From Hyphomicrobiales bacterium (lineage in GTDB: Bacteria; Pseudomonadota; Alphaproteobacteria; Rhizobiales; Rhizobiaceae): a stretch of 64,000 bases of DNA. The position numbers were made by a program, and so were the translations under genes. The stretch covers positions 1 to 64,000 of the forward strand of contig UCIT01000017.1 in NCBI GenBank assembly GCA_900472625.1, written 5' to 3'. The notes beneath the pieces are model-generated. The model was not told the DNA's origin. It searched no databases and was given only the letters and a program-made list of their open reading frames with translations. Positions 25,337 through 36,198 of the stretch are shown here, piece after piece. How positions within the stretch are numbered: the stretch's first letter is position 1; every line of letters starts with the position of its first letter.

Positions 25337-26791
25337 ATGGACTCCTTGGAAAAGCGCCACAGGTTTCAGGTTTCGCATTTACATACCTCCGTCGAAATAC
25401 CGATTGAATTTAGGAACACAGCATTGGACTTGCGTAACAAGACGCTCTGCGCTTCCGGGTTTCACGCACCGGAGCGCGGAAAGATCGACATTCTGGACGA
25501 CGTGCTGATCGATGTCAGCGCCGGTGGTACGATCAGTGCGATCCACCGACCGAGCGACCCGAACTACCGCAGCATCCGCGATGCCCGGGAAGAGACCGGG
25601 GAACTGGTCACCTTGCCTGCCGGTTCGTATCTGTTGCCCGGCTTTATCGATCTTCACGTGCATGCACCGCAATATCCACAACTCGGCAGCGCGCTCGATG
25701 TACCGCTGGAAGTCTGGCTGCAGAAATACACATTTCCGCTTGAGGCGCGTTACGAGGATCTGGCCTTCGCACGGCGCAGCTATGGACTGCTCGTCGATGA
25801 CCTTCTAGCGAACGGCACGACAACAGCGCTCTATTTCGCCACCGTACACCAGGATGCCACGCGCACTCTTGTAGATACCTGCATCGAAAAAGGCCAACGC
25901 GCGCTGATCGGCAAGGTCTCGATGGACAATGTCGATGAGTGCCCGGACTATTACCGCGACGCCTCGCCGGAAGCCGCCATCAATGGGACCCGGGCACTGA
26001 TCGACTACGTCAGGACGCATCCCGAAAACACTGATGGACGCGTGCTCCCAGTCATCACACCGCGCTTCATTCCTTCCTGTACCGATGCCACACTTGAGGG
26101 ATTGGGCGCACTGGCCAAGGAATGCGGCTGCCATGTGCAGACGCACTGTTCCGAGAGCGACTGGGCTCATGGTAATGTGCTGTCGCGATACGGCGTTACC
26201 GACACGGAGGCGCTCGATCGCTTCGGCCTGCTTGGCCGACGCACGGTGTTGGCGCATGCCAATTTCCTGACGACCGATGACATGGACCGCGTGCGCGAGC
26301 GCGAGGCCGCCGTCGCACACTGCCCGCTGTCCAATGTCTACTTCGCCAACGCCGTCTTCCCATTGCGTGCCGCGCTCGACAAGGGCGTGCATGTCGGCCT
26401 TGGGACCGACATATCCGGCGGCCCGAGCGCGTCGATGCTGGAGAACTGCCGCGGCGCCATCCTGATGTCGCGCGCTTTGGAGAGCGGCGTCGATCCCACG
26501 CTCGATTCAGCGGCACGTGCAACGTTCGGTCCCGCTCAGATCGATTTTCGCGATGCATTCTATATCGCCACAGCAGGCGGCGGTGTGGCGCTGGATCTTC
26601 CCGTTGGCCAGTTCCGGCCCGGCTATTTGTTCGACGCCATTGTCATCGATACAAGGGCCGAGAAAGGCTCCGTTCGGCTGTTCGACGAGTTCGATAGCGG
26701 CGAGCAAATCCTGCAGAAGATCATCAACACGGCGTCGAAACCGAATATCGCCGCGACATGGGTCGGCGGTCTTAACGTTCGCCTGCCGTAG
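25337..26791 (+). CDS. guaD: Guanine deaminase
   Basis: This 484-residue amidohydrolase converts guanine to xanthine and ammonia. The family-specific zinc motif PGFIDLHVHAPQYPQLG is present, followed by THCSESDWAHG, VLAHANFLT and GLGTDISGGPSASML. The length is slightly above the usual 430-460 because of an N-terminal extension of about 35 residues before LRNKTLCASGF; a GTG or internal start could shorten it. It is oriented away from ahpC and is the third nucleobase-type deaminase of the window, which supports purine and pyrimidine salvage as a theme. Confidence 0.92.
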   Translation: MDSLEKRHRFQVSHLHTSVEIPIEFRNTALDLRNKTLCASGFHAPERGKIDILDDVLIDVSAGGTISAIHRPSDPNYRSIRDAREETGELVTLPAGSYLLPGFIDLHVHAPQYPQLGSALDVPLEVWLQKYTFPLEARYEDLAFARRSYGLLVDDLLANGTTTALYFATVHQDATRTLVDTCIEKGQRALIGKVSMDNVDECPDYYRDASPEAAINGTRALIDYVRTHPENTDGRVLPVITPRFIPSCTDATLEGLGALAKECGCHVQTHCSESDWAHGNVLSRYGVTDTEALDRFGLLGRRTVLAHANFLTTDDMDRVREREAAVAHCPLSNVYFANAVFPLRAALDKGVHVGLGTDISGGPSASMLENCRGAILMSRALESGVDPTLDSAARATFGPAQIDFRDAFYIATAGGGVALDLPVGQFRPGYLFDAIVIDTRAEKGSVRLFDEFDSGEQILQKIINTASKPNIAATWVGGLNVRLP

Positions 26792-26955
26792 CAAAGACAT
26801 TGGTCGGCGACTTGCTTTCGCTTTCGCAATAGGCGCCGACCACAGCCTCCTGCCGAATTGTATCGGCAGTCCCGCAAAGCCAAATTGCAACCAGACGGAC
26901 AATGTGCAAGCCTGCGTGACCACGGAGGGGATCCGTGTCGCGAAGGGGATTGCAC

Positions 26956-27414
26956 ATGCTTCTGTTTCTCGCATTTCTGATCGGCATTATTGCAGGCCTG
27001 CGGGCGCTGACGGCACCAGCCGCGGTCGCCTGGGCAGCGGCACTTGGATGGTTCGATATTTCACAGACGCCTCTGGCCTTCATGGGCTATCGGTGGACGC
27101 CTTGGATTTTCACGCTGCTGGCACTCGTCGAACTGGTGACCGACCAGCTACCGTCAACCCCGTCTCGCAAGGTTCCAATGCAGTTCGGTGCCCGACTGAT
27201 CATGGGGGCGCTTGCCGGCGCCACGATTGGTGCGGCGGGCGGCTCCCTTGTCGGGGGGCTGATTGCAGGGATTGTCGGCGCCATAGTGGGCACGCTCGGC
27301 GGTGCCGCCGCGCGCGGCAAGCTCGCCTCGATTTTCGGCAAGGACCCGCCAGCGGCCCTGATCGAAGACGCGGTGGCGATCTTTGGTGCAATCTTGATAG
27401 TCGCGTCGGTCTGA
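26956..27414 (+). CDS. DUF4126-family membrane protein
   Basis: This 152-residue protein is strongly hydrophobic, with about four membrane segments: residues 1-30, 40-55, and two glycine/alanine-rich helices between 75 and 110, and one at the C-terminus. The pattern (LIGIIAGLRALTAPAAVAW, then LPSTPSRK) matches DUF4126, whose function is unknown. The ATG at 26956 is preceded by GAAGGGG; a GTG at 26935 would add seven residues. Its stop overlaps the ATG of the flavoprotein gene (TGATG), so the two are translationally coupled and may form a membrane redox pair; this is inference. Confidence 0.75.
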   Translation: MLLFLAFLIGIIAGLRALTAPAAVAWAAALGWFDISQTPLAFMGYRWTPWIFTLLALVELVTDQLPSTPSRKVPMQFGARLIMGALAGATIGAAGGSLVGGLIAGIVGAIVGTLGGAAARGKLASIFGKDPPAALIEDAVAIFGAILIVASV

Positions 27415-28781
27415 TGCGCGCGTTTGATGCCATCGTTATCGGTGCGGGACAGGCCGGTCCTTTCCTTGCCGCGCGCATGGCTGCAAAGGGCATGACGGTG
27501 GCGCTGATCGAACGAAAATTCCTCGGCGGAACATGTGTCAACGCCGGCTGCATGCCAACCAAGACACTGGTTGCCAGCGCACGCGCTGCCCACGTGGCAC
27601 GAACGGCCGCCGCTTACGGGGTGACGATCCCCGGTGAGGTCGGCATCGACATGAAGACAGTTCGTAGCCGCGCGCAGACGATCACAATCGATGCCCGCAG
27701 CGGCCTGATCAAATGGTTTGGCGGCATGAGCAGCGTGACAGTGATTTATGGCCATGCCCGCTTCGAAGACCCGAGAACGATCTCTGTCGAAGGGGAGAGG
27801 CTCACGGCGCCCCGCATCTTTCTCAATGTCGGCGCGCGACCCGCAATCCCCGACATGCCGGGAATTGACGATATCAGCTACCTCACCAGCACCTCCATCA
27901 TAGAACTCGACAGCCTCCCCCGTCATCTAGTGGTGGTCGGCGGCAGCTATATCGGCCTGGAATTTGCCCAGATGTATCGCCGCTTCGGCGCCGAGGTCAC
28001 CGTGATCGAGCGAGGATCGAAACTAGCCTCGCGCGAAGATCCGGATATTTCGGATGCGATCGCCGATATCCTGCGATCCGAAGATATCACCATCCGCACC
28101 GGCGCCGACGGAATTGCATTTGCCAGAGCAGGCGACGACATCTCCGTTAGCGTCGCGGACGGCGTGGCGGACGTCACGGCCAGCCATGTGCTGATAGCGA
28201 CTGGACGAATACCCAACACCGATGATCTCGGTCTCGACAGAGCCGGCGTTGCCGTCGACAAACGGGGCTACATCGTTGTCGATGACAAACTGGCAACCAA
28301 TGTCGACGGCATCTGGGCGCTTGGCGATTGCAACGGCCGCGGCGCCTTCACCCACACATCCTACAACGACTTCGAGATCGTCGCCGCCAATCTGCTCGAT
28401 GGCGAGAACCGCAAACTCAGCGACCGCATCCTCGCCTATGCGCTCTATATCGACCCTCCTCTTGGCCGGGTCGGCATGTCCGAAAAGGAGGCGCGCGCCT
28501 CCGGCCGGGACCTGATGATCTCCACCCGGCCCATGAGCCGGGTTGGTCGCGCCAATGAGCGCGGCGAGACCAAGGGGTTTATGAAGGTGATTGCCGACGC
28601 CTCGACCCAACAGATCCTCGGAGCCGCGATCCTCGGCATCGAAGGCGACGAGGCCATTCACGGTTTCATCGATGCAATGAATGCCAAGACGCCCTACCCG
28701 GCCCTCAAATGGGCAGTGCCGATACACCCGACCGTGTCGGAACTGATCCCGACCTTGCTCGGCGACCTGAAAGCCGTGTAG
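27414..28781 (+). CDS. FAD-dependent pyridine nucleotide-disulfide oxidoreductase (mercuric reductase-like)
   Basis: This 455-residue flavoprotein belongs to the lipoamide dehydrogenase/mercuric reductase group. The FAD site (IVIGAGQAGPFLAARM, residues 8-23), the redox-active pair C41/C46 (GGTCVNAGCMPTK), the NAD(P) site VVVGGSYIGLEFAQM and the dimer-interface His region (VPIHPTVSELIPTL) are all present. It lacks the N-terminal metal-binding domain and C-terminal CysCys of true mercuric reductases, so mercury detoxification is unlikely. The start overlaps the DUF4126 stop. Its natural substrate is unknown. Confidence 0.85.
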   Translation: MRAFDAIVIGAGQAGPFLAARMAAKGMTVALIERKFLGGTCVNAGCMPTKTLVASARAAHVARTAAAYGVTIPGEVGIDMKTVRSRAQTITIDARSGLIKWFGGMSSVTVIYGHARFEDPRTISVEGERLTAPRIFLNVGARPAIPDMPGIDDISYLTSTSIIELDSLPRHLVVVGGSYIGLEFAQMYRRFGAEVTVIERGSKLASREDPDISDAIADILRSEDITIRTGADGIAFARAGDDISVSVADGVADVTASHVLIATGRIPNTDDLGLDRAGVAVDKRGYIVVDDKLATNVDGIWALGDCNGRGAFTHTSYNDFEIVAANLLDGENRKLSDRILAYALYIDPPLGRVGMSEKEARASGRDLMISTRPMSRVGRANERGETKGFMKVIADASTQQILGAAILGIEGDEAIHGFIDAMNAKTPYPALKWAVPIHPTVSELIPTLLGDLKAV

Positions 28782-28811
28782 GCTCGCCGGAGCGACGGAG
28801 AAATCTCACCC

Positions 28812-29381
28812 GTGTCCATCGAACATCTGATCGAGCACTACGGCCTGCTTGCCATCTTTCTCGGCACCGCATTCGAAGGGGAAACGGCAGCCTTCCTTGG
28901 CGGGGTCATCGCGCATCGCGGGCTGCTGCCCTGGTGGGCTGCCTCGCTCGCCGCATGCGCCGGCTCATTCGCCGGCGACCAGATGTGGTTCTTCGCAGGC
29001 CGACATGCAGCACGCTGGAAAGTGGTTCGGCGCGTGATGGAAACGCCGGTGCTCTCGCGGGTCACAGCGCTTCTGGAGCGCTATCCCACCGGCTTTATCC
29101 TCGCCTTCCGGTTCCTTGTCGGGCTGCGAACGATCAGTCCGATCGTGATCGGAACCACGCGCATATCGACCGCGAAATTCGTTGCTTTGAATGCCGTCGC
29201 GGCATTCATATGGGGCCAGCTGTTCACAGCGCTCGGCTATCTCTTTGGGCACGGGATCGAGCAGATGATGGGCCGGCTGCCGCTTCACCATCACCTGCTC
29301 ATCGCGCTCGGGGCTGCAGCGGCGATAGCCGTTGCAGCCCTTGCGTTTCGCCGGATGCGGTTTGGTGTCATGCGGCCGTAG
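28812..29381 (+). CDS. DedA/SNARE-associated family membrane protein
   Basis: This 189-residue protein has the DedA layout: a re-entrant N-terminal part with an acidic residue (GTAFEGETAAFLGG), the segment AGSFAGDQMWFFAGRHA, the conserved RFLVGLRTISPIVIG motif and a C-terminal membrane helix. DedA proteins act in envelope maintenance and proton-motive-force or undecaprenyl-phosphate/lipid flipping. The start is GTG at 28812. It follows the flavoprotein gene by 30 bases, so probably shares its transcript. Confidence 0.85.
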   Translation: MSIEHLIEHYGLLAIFLGTAFEGETAAFLGGVIAHRGLLPWWAASLAACAGSFAGDQMWFFAGRHAARWKVVRRVMETPVLSRVTALLERYPTGFILAFRFLVGLRTISPIVIGTTRISTAKFVALNAVAAFIWGQLFTALGYLFGHGIEQMMGRLPLHHHLLIALGAAAAIAVAALAFRRMRFGVMRP

Positions 29382-29388
29382 ATCGAGG

Positions 29389-30432
29389 CTATTCCATCAC
29401 GATCTGCAGCTTCACATCGCTCGGCCGCGCTTCGACGGCGCGGTCAAAGGCCTTGATCGATTCCTCGAAAGCGAATGTTTCCGAGATCAACGGCTTCAGA
29501 TCGACGCGCCCGGAACCCAATAGCGCGATCGAACGCTCGTATTGATGGGCGTAGCGGAACACCGTTTCGATACGGATCTCCTTGGTGGATGCTGTCGAAA
29601 CGTCGAAGCCAATCGGATTGACCGGCAGGCCGACGGCAACGATCACGCCGCCCGGACGGGCCAGGTCCATGATCGTCTCCCAAGCGCGCGGCGAACCCGA
29701 GCACTCGAAGATCACATCCGCACCCCATCCGTCCGTCAGCCGCGACACTTCTTCCACAAGGTTCTGCTCGCGGATGTTGACGGGAATGACGCCCTGGTAT
29801 TGAGCGGCGATATCGAGCTTCGGCTGGGCAAGGTCGGCAACGATCGCGCGAGCGCAACCGCCGGCGAGCGCCGCGATCGCCACCATCGTGCCGATCGGTC
29901 CGGCGCCCAGCACCACGGCCGTGTCGCCTGGCGCAATTTTCGCCTTTGTTGCCGCCTGCATGCCAACCGCAAAGGGTTCGACCATGGCACCTTCCGCGAA
30001 GCTGACATTGTCGGGCAGCTTGAACGTATAATTCGCTGGATGCACGACCTCCGGCGTCAGCACGCCATGCACAGGCGGCGTTGCCCAGAAGCTGACGGCG
30101 GGATCGACGTTGTACATCCCGAGACGGCTTGCCTTGGAGTTCGGGTCCGGAATGCCCGGTTCCATGCAGACACGATCGCCGACCTTCAGATGGGTCACCC
30201 CCGCACCGACCTCGACGACCGTTCCCGCGGCCTCGTGGCCCAGCACCATAGGCTCGTTGACCACGAATGGACCGATCTTGCCGTGTGTGTAATAGTGCAC
30301 GTCGGAGCCGCAGACACCCACGGTGTGGATCTTGATCTTAACCTGCCCAGGTCCTGTTTCCATCGGCAGATCGATATCGCGAATTGCGAGTTCATGCTGG
30401 CGTTCGAGCACCAATGCACGCACCTTGGTCAT
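29389..30432 (-). CDS. NAD-dependent xylitol dehydrogenase (D-xylulose reductase), zinc MDR family
   Basis: This 347-residue enzyme oxidises xylitol to D-xylulose or a related polyol. Catalytic zinc ligands C41 (GVCGSDVH), H66 and E67 (LGHEAAG) are present, and the coenzyme fold has [13 protein letters not shown]. The four Cys that hold the structural zinc in sorbitol dehydrogenases are absent: that loop reads [16 protein letters not shown], as in bacterial xylitol dehydrogenases of the Gluconobacter type. The start at 30432 is preceded by GGGAAGGA. It stands alone, without a transporter or xylulokinase gene beside it. Confidence 0.85.
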   Translation of the reverse strand: MTKVRALVLERQHELAIRDIDLPMETGPGQVKIKIHTVGVCGSDVHYYTHGKIGPFVVNEPMVLGHEAAGTVVEVGAGVTHLKVGDRVCMEPGIPDPNSKASRLGMYNVDPAVSFWATPPVHGVLTPEVVHPANYTFKLPDNVSFAEGAMVEPFAVGMQAATKAKIAPGDTAVVLGAGPIGTMVAIAALAGGCARAIVADLAQPKLDIAAQYQGVIPVNIREQNLVEEVSRLTDGWGADVIFECSGSPRAWETIMDLARPGGVIVAVGLPVNPIGFDVSTASTKEIRIETVFRYAHQYERSIALLGSGRVDLKPLISETFAFEESIKAFDRAVEARPSDVKLQIVME

Positions 30433-30778
30433 TATCGGTTCCTTCCCTATAGCCTCCCCGCTCGCTGAATCGAGCGCAGCGTCGGCCAGACTATAGAACC
30501 CGAAGCCGCCGAATTTCAATTCGATTTGCGATGCATTTGCCCAGCAGGTGACGGAATGCCCAAGGCAACTCCACGAGGTCTTGCGCCGTTCCATATCTGG
30601 TGCAGCTTCCAGCAGATTGTTCCCAAACAACGTTCGCTGACGACCTAAGCAGATTCATTCCAAATCCGTCGGCGAAATGGCACAGCATTCCGGAACTTCA
30701 CCATGGAACAGAAACAATCTTCGTTTCATTATACGACCAGCTTGGTAGTGTTTGGGTCACAACAAAGGAGAGGTTCCC

Positions 30779-31804
30779 ATGCATTCACACCGGATCACCC
30801 GGCTTTTGACAGCCGCCGTTTTGGCCGGCAGTTTCGCCATTGGCGCTGTTGCCCCGGCCTTTGCCGACCAAACGCTTCTCAATGTCTCCTATGATCCGAC
30901 ACGGGAACTCTACAAGGATTTCAACGCAGCCTTTGCCCAGAAGTGGCAGAAGGATACCGGTGAAACGGTCACGGTCCAGGCCTCGCACGGCGGTTCCGGC
31001 GCACAGGCGCGATCCGTAATCGACGGGCTCGATGCCGACGTCGTCACGCTGGCGCTAGAAGGAGACATCGACGCGATTGCGAAGAAGACCGGCAAGATCC
31101 CTGCCGACTGGAAGACGAAATTCCCCAACAACTCCACACCTTACACATCGACCATCGTCTTCCTTGTCCGCAAGGGCAACCCCAAGGGTATCAAGGATTG
31201 GGCCGATCTGGTGAAGGATGACGTTCAGGTCATCACTCCGAACCCCAAGACCTCGGGCGGCGCACGCTGGAACTTCCTCGCAGCCTGGGCTTGGGCCAAA
31301 CAGGCAAACGGCGGCGATGAAGCCAAGGCTCAGGAGTATGTCTCCAAGCTGCTGCAGCATGTTCCGGTTCTCGACACCGGCGCGCGCGGCGCGACGACGA
31401 CCTTCGTGCAGCGTGGCCTGGGTGACGTTCTGCTGGCATGGGAAAACGAAGCCTATCTGTCGCTGGAAGAACTGGGCCCCGATCAGTTCGAGATCGTAAC
31501 GCCGAATTTCTCGATCCGCGCCGATCCGCCGGTCGCCATTGTCGACGGCAACGTCGACGAGAAGGGCACCCGTAAGGTCGCCGAAGCCTATCTGAACTAC
31601 CTCTATTCCGACGAGGGCCAGAAGATCGCTGCCAAGCACTACTATCGCCCAATCAAGCCGGAATCGGCCGATCCAAAGGATATCGCCCGCTTTCCGAAGC
31701 TGACGCTCGCTACCATTGACGACTTTGGCGGCTGGAAAGAGGCACAGCCAAAGTTCTTCGGAGATGGCGGCGTATTTGACCAAATCTACAAGCCGGCACA
31801 ATAA
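30779..31804 (+). CDS. cysP: Sulfate/thiosulfate ABC transporter substrate-binding protein
   Basis: This 341-residue periplasmic protein binds sulfate or thiosulfate for the CysTWA complex. A signal peptide ends near residue 29 (APAFA-DQ). The family markers are [17 protein letters not shown], the anion-binding loop [17 protein letters not shown], and [30 protein letters not shown] precedes the ATG at 30779. It is the first of four genes that form a complete sulfate importer; sulfate versus thiosulfate preference (Sbp versus CysP) is not decided. Confidence 0.93.
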   Translation: MHSHRITRLLTAAVLAGSFAIGAVAPAFADQTLLNVSYDPTRELYKDFNAAFAQKWQKDTGETVTVQASHGGSGAQARSVIDGLDADVVTLALEGDIDAIAKKTGKIPADWKTKFPNNSTPYTSTIVFLVRKGNPKGIKDWADLVKDDVQVITPNPKTSGGARWNFLAAWAWAKQANGGDEAKAQEYVSKLLQHVPVLDTGARGATTTFVQRGLGDVLLAWENEAYLSLEELGPDQFEIVTPNFSIRADPPVAIVDGNVDEKGTRKVAEAYLNYLYSDEGQKIAAKHYYRPIKPESADPKDIARFPKLTLATIDDFGGWKEAQPKFFGDGGVFDQIYKPAQ

Positions 31805-31812
31805 TACGCCGT

Positions 31813-32670
31813 ATGAAAGCACATAGCCCCACACGGTGGCGGTTCAGGCGGCCGAGTGTCATTCCGGGTTTCGGAATGACGCTCGGCTTTACCTTGATCT
31901 GGCTCACCCTCCTCATCCTCATCCCTCTCTCTGGCCTTGCATGGCGCTCGAGCGAACTCGGTTGGGAAAAATTCTGGTCGATCGCGTTTGATGCCCGCAC
32001 GGTAAACGCTCTGCGCATCAGCTTCGGCACTGCCTTTGCCGCGGCCTGTGTCAACGCCGTGTTCGGCATCGTGCTCGCCTGGGTGCTGGTCCGCTACCGC
32101 TTTCCCGGCAAGCGGATCATCGATGCCATGGTCGATTTGCCATTCGCCCTGCCAACCGCCGTTGCCGGCATTGCGCTGGCAACGCTTTACGCGCCCAATG
32201 GATGGATCGGCCAGTTTCTGACGCCTTTGGGAATCAGAATCGCCTTCACGCCGGTCGGCATCGTTGTTGCCCTCATCTTCGTCGGACTTCCGTTTGTGGT
32301 GCGAACGGTTCAGCCCGTCATGGAGGAGATCGACAAGGAAGTGGAGGAAGCGGCCGCGACGCTGGGCGCCAATCGGTTCCAGACCATTTCGCGTGTGCTG
32401 CTGCCTGGCCTCGCACCTGCCGTACTCACCGGCTTCGCGCTTGCCTTCGCGCGTGGTGTCGGCGAATACGGTTCGGTGATCTTTATCGCCGGTAACCTAC
32501 CGTTCAAATCCGAGATTGCGCCGCTTCTCATCGTCATCAAGCTCGAGGAATACAATTATGCCGCGGCGACTGGTATCGCCGCCGTCATGCTGATCCTCTC
32601 ATTCATCATGCTGCTGGTGATTAACCTCATCCAGAGCTGGAGCAGACGGAGGTACGGCTATGGCGTTTGA
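31813..32670 (+). CDS. cysT: Sulfate/thiosulfate ABC transporter permease CysT
   Basis: This 285-residue inner-membrane subunit has six predicted helices; the family N-terminus [21 protein letters not shown] is clear, and the EAA loop is [21 protein letters not shown]. It lies eight bases after cysP and overlaps cysW by 11 bases, the standard arrangement for this operon. Confidence 0.93.
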   Translation: MKAHSPTRWRFRRPSVIPGFGMTLGFTLIWLTLLILIPLSGLAWRSSELGWEKFWSIAFDARTVNALRISFGTAFAAACVNAVFGIVLAWVLVRYRFPGKRIIDAMVDLPFALPTAVAGIALATLYAPNGWIGQFLTPLGIRIAFTPVGIVVALIFVGLPFVVRTVQPVMEEIDKEVEEAAATLGANRFQTISRVLLPGLAPAVLTGFALAFARGVGEYGSVIFIAGNLPFKSEIAPLLIVIKLEEYNYAAATGIAAVMLILSFIMLLVINLIQSWSRRRYGYGV

Positions 32671-33532
32671 GACAACCACCAGTTCGCCGAAGGTGCAATC
32701 CGTCGTCACCGAGCGTAGGTGGGCGCGCTGGACGCTGATCGCGATCTCGCTGGTTTTCCTGACCTTGATCTTGCTGCTGCCGATGGCAGCGGTATTCGTC
32801 GAGGCGTTTCGCAAAGGCGCCGGTGCATTCTTCACCGCGCTGCAAGACGCCGAGACCTTCTCGGCGATCCGGCTGACGCTGATCGTCGCGGGCATCAGCG
32901 TGCCCCTCAACGTCGTCTTCGGCGTCGCCGCCGCCTGGGCGATCGCCAAGTTCGAGTTCAAAGGGAAGGCGTTCCTGACGACGCTGATCGACCTGCCCTT
33001 TTCGGTCTCACCCGTCATATCCGGTCTGGTCTTTGTGCTGTTGATGGGCGCCAATACCTATCTCGGCCAGTGGCTGAGCGCTCACGATATCAAGGTGCTG
33101 TTCGCTGTGCCGGGTCTGATCCTGGCGACGATGTTTGTCACCTTCCCCTTCGTGGCACGCGAATTGATCCCGCTAATGCAGGAACAGGGCACCGGTGACG
33201 AGGAGGCGGCGCTTTCGCTTGGGGCAAGCGGTTGGCAAACGTTCTGGCACGTGACGCTGCCCAACATCAAATGGGGCCTGCTTTACGGCGTGCTGCTCTG
33301 CAACGCCCGTGCGATGGGTGAGTTCGGCGCCGTCTCGGTGGTGTCGGGCCATATCCGCGGCCAGACCAATACGATGCCGTTGCAGGTGGAGATTCTCTAC
33401 AACGAGTATAACTTTACCGGAGCCTTCGCCGTTGCAACGCTGTTGGCTCTGTTGGCGCTGGTCACCCTTGTTTTGAAGACATTGCTGGAAATGCGATACA
33501 GCGACGAAATCGCCGCGAGCCGGCGGCACTGA
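32660..33532 (+). CDS. cysW: Sulfate/thiosulfate ABC transporter permease CysW
   Basis: This 290-residue partner of CysT has six membrane segments (the first is [20 protein letters not shown]) and the EAA loop [21 protein letters not shown]. The ATG is inside the end of cysT, with GGAGG seven bases before it, so translation is coupled. CysT and CysW form the heterodimeric channel. Confidence 0.93.
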   Translation: MAFETTTSSPKVQSVVTERRWARWTLIAISLVFLTLILLLPMAAVFVEAFRKGAGAFFTALQDAETFSAIRLTLIVAGISVPLNVVFGVAAAWAIAKFEFKGKAFLTTLIDLPFSVSPVISGLVFVLLMGANTYLGQWLSAHDIKVLFAVPGLILATMFVTFPFVARELIPLMQEQGTGDEEAALSLGASGWQTFWHVTLPNIKWGLLYGVLLCNARAMGEFGAVSVVSGHIRGQTNTMPLQVEILYNEYNFTGAFAVATLLALLALVTLVLKTLLEMRYSDEIAASRRH

Positions 33533-33541
33533 GGAATTAGA

Positions 33542-34585
33542 ATGGAAGTTCGTGTTCAAAATCTACGCAAGGAATTCGATCGGTTTCCGGCTCTGCATGA
33601 CGTGTCGCTCGACATTCATTCCGGTGAGCTGATCGCCCTGCTTGGCCCTTCGGGATCCGGGAAAACCACATTGCTGCGCCTGATCGCCGGGCTGGAAAGC
33701 CCGACCGAGGGCTTGATCTATTTCGGTGACGAGGACGCATCGAAGAAGACGGTGCAGGAGCGCAATATCGGCTTCGTGTTTCAGCACTACGCGCTGTTCC
33801 GACATATGACGGTTCTCGATAACGTGGCGTTCGGCCTGAAGGTCCGCCATTCCTCACGCCGCCCGCCGCGCGACGAAATCCGCCGCCGTGCGCTGGAACT
33901 CCTCGAACTGGTGCAGTTGCCGGGCCTTGAAAAACGCTATCCGGCGCAGCTGTCCGGCGGCCAGCGGCAGCGCGTGGCACTTGCGCGGGCGATGGCGGTC
34001 GAACCGAACGTGCTCCTGCTCGATGAGCCATTCGGCGCGCTCGACGCGCAGGTGCGCAAGGACCTGCGCAAATGGCTGCGCGAGATCCACGATCGCACCG
34101 GCCACACCACTGTCTTCGTCACCCACGACCAGGACGAGGCGATGGAGTTGGCCGACCGCGTCGTCGTCATGAGCCAGGGCGCGATCGAACAGGTCGGCAC
34201 GCCAGACGAGGTCTACGACGACCCGAACTCGCCCTTCGTGTTCGGCTTCGTCGGCCAGTCGAACTGTCTCAAGGTGCGCCTTTCCGGCGGCGAAATATGG
34301 TTCGAGGACCGCCCGCTCGGTCTGACGGCAGAGGGAGAGCCGGATGGCGAAGCAAGCCTCTACTTCCGTCCGCATGACATCGAAATCCGCGACGGATGCG
34401 GCGGCTGCATCGCTGGACTGCTGACAAGCAGCCGGCGGGTTGCAGGAACGCGGCACGTGGAAATCGACATCGGCAACGGCCATCCGCCGGTCGAATTGGA
34501 GCTGCCGCCGGCAGCAGCCGGGAGCCTCGATCGCAGCCGGATCGCCTTTCGTCCGACCCGCTGGAAGCTGTTTCGATCGGCGTGA
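33542..34585 (+). CDS. cysA: Sulfate/thiosulfate ABC transporter ATP-binding protein CysA
   Basis: This 347-residue ATPase drives sulfate import. It has Walker [14 protein letters not shown], signature [15 protein letters not shown], Walker [12 protein letters not shown] and switch His in [11 protein letters not shown], then a C-terminal TOBE-like domain of about 100 residues. GAGGAAT precedes the ATG. It ends the cysPTWA operon; an imperfect inverted repeat follows its stop but lacks a T-run, so I do not call a terminator. Confidence 0.93.
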   Translation: MEVRVQNLRKEFDRFPALHDVSLDIHSGELIALLGPSGSGKTTLLRLIAGLESPTEGLIYFGDEDASKKTVQERNIGFVFQHYALFRHMTVLDNVAFGLKVRHSSRRPPRDEIRRRALELLELVQLPGLEKRYPAQLSGGQRQRVALARAMAVEPNVLLLDEPFGALDAQVRKDLRKWLREIHDRTGHTTVFVTHDQDEAMELADRVVVMSQGAIEQVGTPDEVYDDPNSPFVFGFVGQSNCLKVRLSGGEIWFEDRPLGLTAEGEPDGEASLYFRPHDIEIRDGCGGCIAGLLTSSRRVAGTRHVEIDIGNGHPPVELELPPAAAGSLDRSRIAFRPTRWKLFRSA

Positions 34586-34846
34586 TGTTATAGCGATGAT
34601 ATCGTGACATAACGGAAGACGGCCTCGCGCAATGCGACGCCGTCTCTGCCGATTTGATTGGTGTGGCCGCCACAAGATTGGTCAGAACCACTGTCATCTC
34701 AAAACTCCGGCGACAAATTGCCGGTTGAGCGGCATGAATGTCGATGCCGTCAAGATCGGGTTTACCAATCTGTTTTAAGGCTGGCGTCGTCAACCTTCGC
34801 GTGTGCACATCCATCGCACGCAGAACGCATCGAAAGAGCAGACGGC

Positions 34847-36171
34847 ATGCCCGACATTACCTCCGACCTCGAGATCTTTGACCTAGCGCCGATTGCCATG
34901 TGGATCGAAGACTTCAGCAGTGTGAAGGCGCTGTTCGACGAGTGGCGGCAGGAAGGCGTTGCCGACATCAGAACTTTTCTGAAGGAGGATCCGGCACGGG
35001 TCGCCGCTTGTTCAAGCCGTATTCGTATCCTGCGTGTCAACAGCAAAACGCTCGAACTGTTCGAAGCATCGAGCGTTGATCATCTCACGGACAATCTTTC
35101 GATGGTGTTCCGCGACGAGATGCTGGAGAGCCATGTGAACGAGCTAGCTGCACTCTGGGATGGCAAAACCGAGTTTGACGGCAGCGCAGTGAACTACACG
35201 CTTTCCGGGCGCCGGCTCGACATCCAGCTGCGCGGGACAGTCATGCCCGGTCACGAGCAAACACTAGAGCGGTTGCTGCTGACCACCGAGGATGTGACGC
35301 CCCGCGAGGACGCAAGGCGCCAGGAGGAACAGTAGCGGCAATATGCTGAAGGCATTTTCGAGCATTCGCCGGTGTCGCTTTGGATCGAGGATTTCAGCCG
35401 CATCAAGCATCTGATTGAGGATGTCCGGCACCGCGGCATTGGGGACTTCCGGGTGTTCACCGATGTGCACCCGGAATTCGTTGTTCAATGCATGAGCGAG
35501 ATCAGCGTCATCGAGATCAATCGGGCGACGCTCGATCTTTTCGGAGCGCCTGACCGCACAACGCTGCTGCATCGCCTCGCAGAGATTTTCCGCGATGACA
35601 TGACGAAGACGTTTCGCGAACAGCTGATCGAGCTATGGAATGGAAACCTTTTTCATCAACGCGAAGTCGTGAACTATGCGTTGGATGGTTCCGAGCGCCA
35701 TGTGCTGCTGCAGTTCTATTGAACAGGCTGCAGCGCAAGTCCCTGCGGCCGGTCTCCGCCATGATCATCGACCTGAACGGGCTGAAGGAAACCAATGATC
35801 AGCTTGGCCATGACGCGGGCGATGCATTGTTGCGCAGGCTTGGCGAGGTCCTGAACGGCGCCATCTCCGTGCCCAACCACGCTGCACGCGTTGGCGGCGA
35901 CGAGTTCGCGGTGCTCATGCCAGGCGCCGATCGCCACGCCGCCGTCGCCACACTCGACACGATCAACGAACTTGTGAAGATCAACAACCAGTTCTATTCC
36001 AACGCACCGCTCAGCCTTTCGGTCGGGCTCGCCACAAGCGAGCCGGGCGAAACGATGGAGTCGATGGTGCGCCGTGCCGACCTGGCCATGTACGAGCACA
36101 AGCGAGAGCACCATGCCAGCCGCAAGGCCGTCACGTCGGCTCAGCAGGCAAATACATCTGCAGCAATCTGA
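34847..36171 (+). pseudogene. Broken PAS-PAS-GGDEF diguanylate cyclase
   Basis: Three open pieces belong to one decayed gene. The first (34847-35335) is a PAS domain ending at an in-frame TAG (35333-35335). Reading through in the same frame gives EEQ-stop-RQYAEGIFEHSPVSLWIEDFS, a second PAS domain very like the first, ending at 35722. The third piece, in another frame, begins about LNRLQRKSLRPVSAMIIDLNG and holds an intact active-site motif VGGDEFAVLMPG, ending at 36171. About 40 residues that should link PAS2 to GGDEF, including the start of the GGDEF domain, are missing. The product would have made cyclic di-GMP; now it is probably inactive unless the pieces are expressed separately. Confidence 0.82.
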
Positions 36172-36198
36172 TCGCCAGTCACCCCACCGAGGGCAAGC

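Noticed and set aside
26517..27413. Long upstream extension of the flavoprotein frame
   Set aside because: It overlaps guaD and the DUF4126 gene; the FAD-binding N-terminus begins at 27414 with a coupled start.
27414..28781. Mercury resistance (merA) call
   Set aside because: The enzyme lacks the C-terminal Cys pair and the N-terminal metal-binding domain, and no other mer gene is present.
34590..34620. Terminator after cysA
   Set aside because: An imperfect inverted repeat is present, but stem pairing is broken and there is no U-tract.
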